DNA of 5,155 bases, taken from Thermoleophilia bacterium (lineage in GTDB: Bacteria > Actinomycetota > Thermoleophilia > Gaiellales > SKUG01). The stretch spans positions 1-5,155 of the forward strand of contig JAOPYU010000153.1 of assembly GCA_025964455.1 (NCBI GenBank), written 5' to 3'. Numbering within the stretch: position 1 is the stretch's first letter; each line of letters starts with the position of its first letter. The notes below the pieces were generated by a model that did no database searches, was not told the origin of the DNA, and saw only the letters and a list, made by a program, of their open reading frames with translations. The translations under genes and the position numbers were made by a program. Positions 1-5,155 of the stretch are shown piece by piece.

Positions 1-428
1 AAGCCGGGGTTCACGGTCATCACCAGGATGGTCGTGATGTCGGGCAGGAGCGTCTCGATCATCGAGAGCGGCGTCCCCGGGTTGAGCGCGAGGCCCGCTT
101 CGGCGCCCTCGGCCCGGATCACCTGGAGCGCCTTGTGCACGTGCACGTGCGCCTCGGGCTGCACGATCACGCGCTCACACCCGGCCGCGACGTACTTGGG
201 CAGGTCCGCCTCGGTCTCGTGCGCCATGAGGTGCACCTCGAACGGCACGGTCGTGGCGCTGCGGCACGCAGCGATCATGTCCCAGCCGAAGGTCAGGTTC
301 GGGACGTAGCGGTTGTCCATCACATCCCAGTGGATGTAATCGATGCCGGACTGCTCGAGCTCGGCGAGCTCCTCGCCCATGCGGGACCAGTCGGCGGCGA
401 GGATGGATGCTCCAAGGGTGATGCTCAT
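1..428 (-). CDS. rpe: Ribulose-phosphate 3-epimerase family protein, C-terminal part beyond the window
   Basis: This is a TIM-barrel pentose-5-phosphate 3-epimerase, which in this family interconverts ribulose 5-phosphate and xylulose 5-phosphate in the cytosol (pentose phosphate pathway). It starts at the ATG at 428 and stays open to the left edge; 142 residues are visible of a usual 210-230. Family landmarks are plain: GASILAADW near the N-terminus (Ser8), IHWDVMD with His33, Asp35 and Asp38, VPNLTFG, FEVHLM with His66, GLALNPGTPL at 112-121, and VMTVNPG at the cut end. Ser8, His33, Asp35 and His66 match the substrate- and metal-binding positions known in the family; the second catalytic Asp lies outside the window. 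Departures from the common consensus are MDN instead of MDG, and Gln90 where many members have His before the xEA motif. A related hexulose-phosphate epimerase is therefore possible. I see no good ribosome binding site in the 32-base gap after the preceding gene. No in-frame start lies upstream within that gap. Confidence 0.9.
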   Translation of the reverse strand, partial: MSITLGASILAADWSRMGEELAELEQSGIDYIHWDVMDNRYVPNLTFGWDMIAACRSATTVPFEVHLMAHETEADLPKYVAAGCERVIVQPEAHVHVHKALQVIRAEGAEAGLALNPGTPLSMIETLLPDITTILVMTVNPG

Positions 429-460
429 GGCGCTGGAGCATACCGGCGCACGGGCGCGCG

Positions 461-2485
461 TCAGGTGAGGGTCGACGTCGCGTCGTCCTCGGCAGGCACC
501 GCGGTCGTCGCCGGCGCCACGTACGGACGCTCACGCGCCGCGACGAGCACGAGCAGCACGAAGCCCACGAACCACGGGACGTACAGGTAGAACCAGTGCG
601 TCACCACGAGCTGCACCAGGATGAGCGAGCAGGCGACGCCCGCTGCGACCTGCCACGCATCCCGGCGTCGCGGCCACAGCGAGAGCGCGGCGATGAGCGC
701 CAGCACCACGACCTGTGCCACGTGCTGGGCGGTCTCCCAATCGTAGTAGCCCCACGGCGAGAACGGGCTGCCGCGTTCCAGCTGGAAGTCGACCGTGCGG
801 TCACGGAAGACGCCGAGTGCATGCGCCGCGCTGCCGTCGATGCGCCACACCACCCACGCCAGCCCGGCACCGATCGCCGCGGCGGCGCCGACCACCGTGA
901 GGATCGACTGGCGCACCCGGCCCCGCACCCCGGCGTGGAGCATCGGGGCCAGGGCGACGATCGGCGCGAACTTCACCATCGTCGCGATACCGATGAAGGC
1001 GCCGCGCAGGAGCGGCACGCGCAAGCATGCGAATGCGATCAGGAGCGCCAGGGCGAGCACAGCGTCGTTGACGCTCGACGCGAGCGCCCACGCGGTCCAC
1101 GGGCAGGCGAGCCACCCGGCCGCGAGCAGCAGCCCGCCACGGCGCGAGATCCAGCGCCAGCCGATCGCCGCGAGCACGAGCGCGCAGAGCACGTCGGCGG
1201 CGATCGACGTCGCGGTCGCCGCGGGCAGGCCGGTGCCCCAGACGTCGGTGTCGGGGTCGTCGAGCGCGGCGACCGCGGGCACGTAGGCCAGGTAGTTCGC
1301 TGGCCCGTACGTGTCGCCGCGGGGGTTGTCCTCGGGCATGTTGCCCCAGGGCGCCTTCCCCTCGAGCTCGAGCCGCGCGCCGGCGACGCCCGCGTAGCCG
1401 ACGTCGATCACGTTTCCCCCGTCGATCGTCACGCCGATCCGGATCCCGGCGAGCGCCACGCAGAACACGACCAGCATCCACGTCGGAACCGGACGGAGCA
1501 CGAGCCGCCCGACCCGCGTGCGCGGCTCGAGTGGGGCACGCTGCGCCGGTAGTCCACGCAGCGCGACCCATCCCATCCGGGCGGCCAGCCACAGCAGCGG
1601 GGGCACCGCGAGCGGCACGCTCCAGCCGATGCGCCCCTGCAGGAACAGCTCGTGGCTGACACCGAGCAACAGCAGCGCCGCCACGTCGAGGGTCAGCATG
1701 GAGCGCAGCCGCCGCCAGTCGAGCGCGACGAGGGCGAAGAGCGCGAACAGCGGCAGCCAGGTCACGCGGTCGTTCATGTCGCCACCGAACGCGTACCGGT
1801 CGCCGCGCGCCATCTTCCACGGGATCTGGATGCCGGTCCACACGCCGGTCGGCTCGAGCGTCGCGTCCACGATGTCCACGCGCATCACGGGGTCGACCCC
1901 CGGGCCGGTGCGCTTCGTGCCGTCGCGGTAGAGGTCGATCTCCCAGCAGCATGCATCGAGGCGAGCGACCGCCTCCAGCTCCTCGATCCCGCCATAGCGC
2001 TTCGCCACGCGGCGCGCACGCGGATCGGCGACCGCCGCATCGATCGCCTCGCGCTTGGTGTGGCGCGAGGGGTAGTCGCCGTAGGGCAGGACGGACCGCT
2101 TCACGATGGCGCCGGTGCGGTCATCCACCTCCACCGAGGCGAGCGTCTTCTTGCTCCCGCCGTCGCGCACGCTCACGCGCCAGCGCAGCTGCGTCTCGAG
2201 GAAGCGGATCCGGATCGAGGATCCCGGGCGCAGCCCGATGGCGGTACGCAGGTCGCGGTCGGACATCGCGATGCCCTGTGCCTGGGCGGCCTGCAGGCGC
2301 GCGAGCGGGGGCTTGGGACCGGCCGCATCGTCGTCGCGGCCCTCGTCCGGCTCGTCGACGATCACGAACTGGTCACGGGTCTCGGGAGTGGCCGCCAGCG
2401 CGTGCTGCACCATCGCGCCGCTGGCTGCGGCGAGCGTGCACGCCGCGCTGGCGACGAGCAGCACGGGGAACCGCCATCGGCTCAC
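461..2485 (-). CDS. Large multi-spanning GT-C (GT87-like) glycosyltransferase with N-terminal extracytoplasmic PepSY-like region
   Basis: The predicted protein has 674 residues. The start chosen is the GTG at 2485, which overlaps the TGA of the preceding gene. The frame stays open to 2611, but the extra 42 residues are Arg/Pro/His-rich, lie wholly inside that gene and precede an obvious membrane anchor. Order of parts: one hydrophobic helix (about 7-26); a polar, probably extracytoplasmic region (about 30-240) with two stretches of the PepSY type (RWRVSVRD then ASVEVDDRTGAIVKR at 101-130; CCWEIDLYRDG then MRVDIVDA at 179-208); then about 12 membrane helices from 242 to 650. The core resembles GT87-type polyprenyl-phosphate-dependent transferases. 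After a helix at 336-354 comes DVGYAGVAGARLELEGKAPW (361-380), then DTYGPANYLAYVP (391-403) and later GAFIGIATMVKFAPIVAL (495-512). Asp361 sits where this class keeps an essential Asp in an outer loop. From family knowledge it would move a sugar from a lipid carrier to an envelope acceptor; sugar and acceptor cannot be told. The function is inferred from weak motifs. Confidence 0.8.
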   Translation of the reverse strand: MSRWRFPVLLVASAACTLAAASGAMVQHALAATPETRDQFVIVDEPDEGRDDDAAGPKPPLARLQAAQAQGIAMSDRDLRTAIGLRPGSSIRIRFLETQLRWRVSVRDGGSKKTLASVEVDDRTGAIVKRSVLPYGDYPSRHTKREAIDAAVADPRARRVAKRYGGIEELEAVARLDACCWEIDLYRDGTKRTGPGVDPVMRVDIVDATLEPTGVWTGIQIPWKMARGDRYAFGGDMNDRVTWLPLFALFALVALDWRRLRSMLTLDVAALLLLGVSHELFLQGRIGWSVPLAVPPLLWLAARMGWVALRGLPAQRAPLEPRTRVGRLVLRPVPTWMLVVFCVALAGIRIGVTIDGGNVIDVGYAGVAGARLELEGKAPWGNMPEDNPRGDTYGPANYLAYVPAVAALDDPDTDVWGTGLPAATATSIAADVLCALVLAAIGWRWISRRGGLLLAAGWLACPWTAWALASSVNDAVLALALLIAFACLRVPLLRGAFIGIATMVKFAPIVALAPMLHAGVRGRVRQSILTVVGAAAAIGAGLAWVVWRIDGSAAHALGVFRDRTVDFQLERGSPFSPWGYYDWETAQHVAQVVVLALIAALSLWPRRRDAWQVAAGVACSLILVQLVVTHWFYLYVPWFVGFVLLVLVAARERPYVAPATTAVPAEDDATSTLT
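2482..2485 (-). promoter_or_regulatory. GTGA stop/start overlap between the GtrA gene and the glycosyltransferase gene
   Basis: The TGA stop of the GtrA gene (2484 to 2482) and the GTG start of the glycosyltransferase gene (2485 to 2483) share bases as GTGA. No strong Shine-Dalgarno sequence lies at the right distance upstream of this GTG. Translation of the second gene therefore probably depends on ribosomes finishing the first. Such coupling fits two proteins made together as partners. Confidence 0.75.
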
Positions 2486-3027
2486 GCGCCGCGACCGCCG
2501 GCCTGGTCGCGCACGGAGCTGAAGGTCCAGAGCTTGTTGAACACGAACGACATGGGGGTGACCAGGCCGATCGCGATGAAGTTCGCCCAGTTGAGGCGGA
2601 TGCGCCACCACGAGGAGTCGTCGAACAGCGACTCCGACAGCGAGACCGGCGATCCCGGGTGCATGAGCGCCGTGAGGATGAGCAGGTTGCAGGCCAGGCC
2701 GAGCAGCCCCACGAGCATGAACGGCACGTACTCCTTCGCCCAGCTCGCGTGCTTGCCGCTCGCGAAGGTCCAGCCGCGGTTCAGCTGGAAGTTCCAGAGG
2801 TTCGCCACGAAGAACGCGATCGTCGCGAACAGGTGGTACCAGCGCACGTTGAACGAGGTGGCCGGCAGGTCGAGCAGCACCCGCTCGTAGTTGGGACCAA
2901 GGGCGTTGACGAGCGACAGGACCAGCTGGTTGACCACGACTCCGCTCGCGCCGACGATCCCGAAGCGCAGGAACAGCACCCAGTTGTGGCGGTGGCGGAC
3001 GAGCAGGTAGTCACGAAGGCGCTTCAC
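2482..3027 (-). CDS. GtrA family membrane protein
   Basis: This is a 181-residue integral membrane protein of the GtrA/DPMS3-like family. Family members assist polyprenyl-phosphate-linked sugar transfer, either by flipping the lipid-linked sugar (Shigella GtrA, proposed) or by holding a glycosyltransferase partner (mycobacterial Rv3789 with the GT-C arabinosyltransferase AftA). Four helices are visible at about 18-40, 63-82, 101-121 and 147-166. The N-terminal helix carries the typical FGIVGASGVVVNQLVLSL. The hallmark motif after helix 2 is NFQLNRGWTF (79-88), and a similar FNKLWTFSS (163-171) follows helix 4, so the protein shows the two-fold repeat expected of the family. Length is slightly above the usual 120-170 because of the loops at 41-62 and 122-146. 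The GTG start at 3027 is fixed by an AGGAGG six bases upstream. The gene lies 32 bases after the phosphatase gene and overlaps the glycosyltransferase gene by four bases, which makes that protein its likely partner. I consider the family assignment secure and the substrate unknown. Confidence 0.93.
   Translation of the reverse strand: MKRLRDYLLVRHRHNWVLFLRFGIVGASGVVVNQLVLSLVNALGPNYERVLLDLPATSFNVRWYHLFATIAFFVANLWNFQLNRGWTFASGKHASWAKEYVPFMLVGLLGLACNLLILTALMHPGSPVSLSESLFDDSSWWRIRLNWANFIAIGLVTPMSFVFNKLWTFSSVRDQAGGRGA
2490..2511 (-). other. Possible RNA hairpin just upstream of the glycosyltransferase GTG start
   Basis: Seven bases, CGCGACC, are followed by an eight-base spacer and the exact reverse complement GGTCGCG, all in the last codons of the GtrA gene. 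The foot of the stem is four bases from the GTG at 2485, so the folded form would cover the place where a ribosome binds. A ribosome translating the end of the GtrA gene would melt it. This supports coupled translation, but seven-base stems arise easily by chance in DNA this GC-rich. Confidence 0.35.
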
Positions 3028-3033
3028 GAACGG

Positions 3034-3039
3034 CCTCCT
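3034..3039 (-). promoter_or_regulatory. Strong Shine-Dalgarno sequence for the GtrA gene
   Basis: AGGAGG on the minus strand lies in the 32-base gap between the phosphatase stop and the GtrA start, six bases before the GTG at 3027. It is the only consensus ribosome binding site I found next to a start in the window, and it settles the GTG as the start codon. Confidence 0.85.
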
Positions 3040-3059
3040 ACCCGAGACCGGACGATCCG

Positions 3060-4613
3060 CTACCCGTGGGCTGCGACGGGCTCGGTGACGTCGAGGCCGA
3101 GGTGTGTCGCCGCCAGCCCGACGATGTCCGCCAGGCGCACCGTGCCGAGCCCGTCGGTGCTCGCGCCGTCGAGTCCGATCGACACGAGCGGCGCGGTGGA
3201 ATCGATGCGGTGGAGCGAACCGTGGCTGCCGCCGCTGTGTGCGCTGCCGCCGATATCGGTGAACTCCCAGCCTGGCTTGGCACTCACGAGCACGTCACCC
3301 GTGTTGATGCATCCGACCGCCGATGCGATGCGTTCCAGGGCGTCGGGGTAGTCGCCGTATCCGATCAGCCCATCACCAACGCGCAGGTCCAGCAGGGACG
3401 CGTCGCCCTCGACGGTCCAGCGGTCGGCGGGGTCGGCGCCGAGCGAGGCGCGCAGGGTCGGCGTGCCGTGCTCCGCGTCGCGCCGGAAGCGCAGCTCCTT
3501 GCCACTCCCATCGATCACGAAGAACTCGCCGTCGTCGCCCCAGACCGCCACGTCGGTCGCGGCGCTCTCACACGCCCGCTCGGCGATCCAGCGGTCCGAC
3601 GGCGTGCCGTGGTCCTCCTTGACGCCGTGGTGCTTCTGCTTGGTGCGGTAGATCATCGCGGCGCGGTTGGAGCCGATCACCGCGAGCTCGCAGGCGCTCG
3701 CGTCGGGCGTCAGCTTGGCGCTGCGGTAGAGCTCCACGTCGTCGAAGACGTCCTCGAGGCGGGAGTGGTGGTCGACCTGGGTCTGGCCGTGGTCGGCGCA
3801 CAGCAGCACTGCGAACCGCTCCAGGAACGGCTCGATGCCGCCGAGCGACCCCATCGCCCGGCCGAGCGCGCGATCGGCCACGCGGATCGCCTGCTGCGTC
3901 GATTCGGGGCCGTACTTGTGGGATGCGACGTCGTGCTCGCCGAGGTAGAGCAGCACGAAGTCGACACCGGTGTTGCGCATGAGCCACCGCGCGATGTGCG
4001 CGCCACCCCAGTCCTTCGGCCGCTTGAACCCGACCTGCGGCAGCAGGGGGCGCAGGCTGCCGTACAGCTCGCCGAAGTAGAGGTGGTCGGGGCCGTAGAG
4101 CGAATGCACGCCGATGCGCTTGGCGACTCGGCGCAGCGGACCGTAGTCGTGCTTGATCGTGTGGCGCGTGCGCCCGCGCGAGACCAGGTAGTTGATCGAC
4201 GCGGCACGCCCGCCGGAATCCTGGACGCGCTCGAACAGCGTCGGCGTGTGCTCGGACAGGTGCATGTGGTTGAGGTCGAGGACGACGTTCTGGACGCCGC
4301 GCCACGTGCCCTCCACCGCGGCCGCGGCGAACGACGAGCCGTACTCGATGAAGCGCCCCTTGCCGCGGTCGTACCAGCCGAGCGACGGGATCCGGTGCTC
4401 GCCGGGGCCCGTGCCCGTGATGATCGACGCCAGGCACACCGGTGTCAGCGAGGGGAAGGGGCTGATGGCATCGTCGAAGCGGGCGCCGTGGTCGATGAGT
4501 GCCTGGATGTTCGGCGCGTGGCCCGCGGCGAGCGCGCGGCGGAGCGGGTCGCTGCCAAGCCCGTCGATCACGACGAGCAGCAGGCGCTTGTGTTCGGAAG
4601 CGGAATCAGCCAT
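3060..4613 (-). CDS. Alkaline phosphatase superfamily protein, nucleotide pyrophosphatase/phosphodiesterase type
   Basis: This is a 517-residue protein of the type I phosphodiesterase/nucleotide pyrophosphatase group, two-zinc enzymes that cut phosphate mono- or diesters. All expected active-site elements are visible. LLVVIDGLG gives the first metal-binding Asp17. FPSLTPVCLASIITG gives the Thr57 nucleophile. LGEHDVASHKYGPES gives Asp228 and His232. LLCADHGQT gives Asp274 and His275. GGSHGSLH near the C-terminus gives His464. APNIQALIDHGARF (33-46) is also typical. There is no signal peptide or membrane helix, so the protein is probably cytosolic, unlike many exported relatives. The start chosen is the ATG at 4613; in-frame GTG codons at 4655 and 4649 would add 12 to 14 Arg/Pro-rich residues before the domain, and no start has a convincing ribosome binding site. 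The substrate is not deducible. Its place 32 bases ahead of the GtrA gene suggests an envelope-related role such as lipid-phosphate or nucleotide-sugar turnover, but that is inference. Confidence 0.9.
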   Translation of the reverse strand: MADSASEHKRLLLVVIDGLGSDPLRRALAAGHAPNIQALIDHGARFDDAISPFPSLTPVCLASIITGTGPGEHRIPSLGWYDRGKGRFIEYGSSFAAAAVEGTWRGVQNVVLDLNHMHLSEHTPTLFERVQDSGGRAASINYLVSRGRTRHTIKHDYGPLRRVAKRIGVHSLYGPDHLYFGELYGSLRPLLPQVGFKRPKDWGGAHIARWLMRNTGVDFVLLYLGEHDVASHKYGPESTQQAIRVADRALGRAMGSLGGIEPFLERFAVLLCADHGQTQVDHHSRLEDVFDDVELYRSAKLTPDASACELAVIGSNRAAMIYRTKQKHHGVKEDHGTPSDRWIAERACESAATDVAVWGDDGEFFVIDGSGKELRFRRDAEHGTPTLRASLGADPADRWTVEGDASLLDLRVGDGLIGYGDYPDALERIASAVGCINTGDVLVSAKPGWEFTDIGGSAHSGGSHGSLHRIDSTAPLVSIGLDGASTDGLGTVRLADIVGLAATHLGLDVTEPVAAHG

Positions 4614-4616
4614 CGG

Positions 4617-4631
4617 GGGGAGACGTTCCCC
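4617..4631 (-). other. Short inverted repeat just upstream of the phosphatase ATG
   Basis: On the minus strand GGGGA, a five-base spacer and TCCCC form a possible hairpin ending three bases before the ATG at 4613. The GGGGA arm is the only purine-rich candidate for ribosome binding there, but it lies 13 bases from the ATG, too far for good use. The repeat may be chance, or may hint that translation begins at an upstream GTG. Confidence 0.25.
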
Positions 4632-4658
4632 GCGCGGGCGAGGAATCACACGCACGCC

Positions 4659-5155
4659 TCAGACGGGTTCGCCGGGGGCGCTGCTCGTTCGCAGGTCCTT
4701 CGCATAGGACTGTTCTACCTTAAGGGCGCCAGTTAGCCGAGTAACCCGCCGGCGCGTGATGCGCGCCGGAAGTGGTACAACGCCAAGAATCCGAGGACGC
4801 GGCGCGGCGGCGTCAACGAACTGACGGCGCACCCGAAGTACAACGTCCCGAAAATGCGGTAACTCAGCGTGCTCCCAAGGACCAATCGCATCGGACGACT
4901 CGCTCTCCAGCTCCCTGGTCAGTACCTCGAGTGACTCGAATGGCTGTCCCTCGCGGAGAAGCCGCACGCTGGTCTCGGTGATCTCCATCACGTAGCCGAC
5001 GAGAGGGCGAGCTATGGCTATCGGCAGCGGCTTCGAGGCCTTTTCCCGATCCGGGTATTTCAGCGTTCCAAACGAGAAAACAAGGCGCGCATACGAATGC
5101 AGCAGTTCGTTCACTGAGGTTCGCATAGCGCGTATTTCCGTCTCCAGCGCCGCCG
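4659..5155 (-). CDS. Unrecognised protein, N-terminal part beyond the window
   Basis: I do not recognise this gene. The frame is open from the right edge to a TGA at 4659, giving 164 visible residues. An ATG at 5126 could start a 155-residue protein. However, the nine codons before it read as a natural continuation (ALETEIRAM then RTSVNELLHSYARLVF), an amphipathic helix with coiled-coil character, so the real start is probably outside the window. The middle part is charged and mixed (YVMEITETSVRLLREG; LEVLTRELESESSDA). The last 50 residues are rich in Arg and Pro and look disordered. No membrane helix, signal peptide or catalytic motif is apparent. GC over 4681-5155 is about 61 percent by hand count, and third codon positions from the ATG are about 66 percent GC (52 of 155 end in A or T), against roughly 90 percent in the start of the phosphatase gene. 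The gene may be acquired or weakly selected. It ends 45 bases before the phosphatase ATG. Confidence 0.6.
   Translation of the reverse strand, partial: AALETEIRAMRTSVNELLHSYARLVFSFGTLKYPDREKASKPLPIAIARPLVGYVMEITETSVRLLREGQPFESLEVLTRELESESSDAIGPWEHAELPHFRDVVLRVRRQFVDAAAPRPRILGVVPLPARITRRRVTRLTGALKVEQSYAKDLRTSSAPGEPV
4749..4769. repeat. Perfect 8-base inverted repeat inside the unrecognised gene
   Basis: CCGGCGCG and CGCGCCGG flank a five-base spacer TGATG, giving a perfect eight-pair stem. It lies in the codons for the Arg-rich tail of the unrecognised protein. No run of T follows on either strand, so it does not have the form of an intrinsic terminator. It could be a protein-binding palindrome, an RNA hairpin in the transcript, or chance in GC-rich DNA. 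Confidence 0.4.

Noticed and set aside
137..150. 14-base perfect palindrome GCACGTGCACGTGC in the epimerase gene
   Set aside because: It arises from a His-Val-His-Val-His codon run (residues 94-98) and needs no regulatory explanation.
429..460. Terminator between the glycosyltransferase and epimerase genes
   Set aside because: The 32-base gap has no stable inverted repeat and no T run on the minus strand, so read-through is more likely.
801..1952. Second minus-strand open frame of 383 codons inside the glycosyltransferase gene
   Set aside because: It is an Arg/Ala/Pro-rich frame-shifted reading of the same gene; the other frame shows clean membrane helices and GT-C features.
2486..2611. Upstream extension of the glycosyltransferase by 42 codons
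   Set aside because: It lies entirely within the GtrA gene, is Arg/Pro/His-rich and precedes a membrane anchor that starts naturally after the GTG at 2485.
1652..3351. Plus-strand open frames of 412 and 466 codons across the glycosyltransferase and GtrA genes
   Set aside because: They run across the boundaries of well-supported minus-strand genes, are Arg/His/Pro-rich and low in complexity, and show no recognisable motif.
3066..4736. Plus-strand open frame of 556 codons opposite the phosphatase gene
   Set aside because: The minus-strand frame carries a full set of phosphatase active-site motifs. The plus frame is Val/Ala/Arg-rich without any domain, as expected for a shadow of a GC-rich gene.
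4690..4740. Possible promoter for the phosphatase operon in a relatively AT-rich patch
   Set aside because: I could not find a -35 and -10 pair with acceptable sequence and spacing on the minus strand, so no promoter is claimed.

Overview
The window is GC-rich: mid-70s percent in the lines I counted by hand inside the larger genes. Every gene I can support lies on the minus strand. The composition, frequent GTG starts, one AGGAGG ribosome binding site, and the pairing of a large GT-C membrane protein with a GtrA protein suggest a high-GC actinobacterium. It may be of the Solirubrobacterales/Thermoleophilia kind, but that placement is inference and was not tested by any search.

Read in the direction of transcription (right to left), the layout is as follows. 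First comes the 3' part of an unrecognised gene (beyond 5155 down to 4659) with clearly lower GC and relaxed codon use. Next is a soluble phosphatase/phosphodiesterase of the alkaline phosphatase superfamily (4613 to 3060) with a complete set of recognisable metal and nucleophile residues. It is followed after 32 bases by a four-helix GtrA-family membrane protein (3027 to 2482). This overlaps by four bases (GTGA) with a 674-residue membrane glycosyltransferase-like protein (2485 to 461), which has an N-terminal extracytoplasmic region with PepSY-like features and a GT87/GT-C-like core. Last, after 32 bases, is the N-terminal two thirds of a ribulose-phosphate 3-epimerase family enzyme (428 to the left edge).

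The four genes from the phosphatase to the epimerase are closely spaced and look like one transcription unit. GtrA proteins are known as small membrane partners in lipid-linked sugar transfer, either flipping polyprenyl-phosphate sugars or anchoring the glycosyltransferase. GT-C enzymes use such polyprenyl-phosphate sugars outside the membrane. The most economical reading is therefore a cell-envelope glycosylation cassette in which GtrA and the GT-C protein work as a pair. The roles of the phosphatase and the epimerase in it are unproven. The epimerase may simply be the start of a central-metabolism block. I see no mobile element, CRISPR array, tRNA or rRNA, and no gene-free stretch longer than about 50 bases. 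Nothing here proves a new system; the best leads are the domain architecture of the GT-C protein and the make-up of the cassette.
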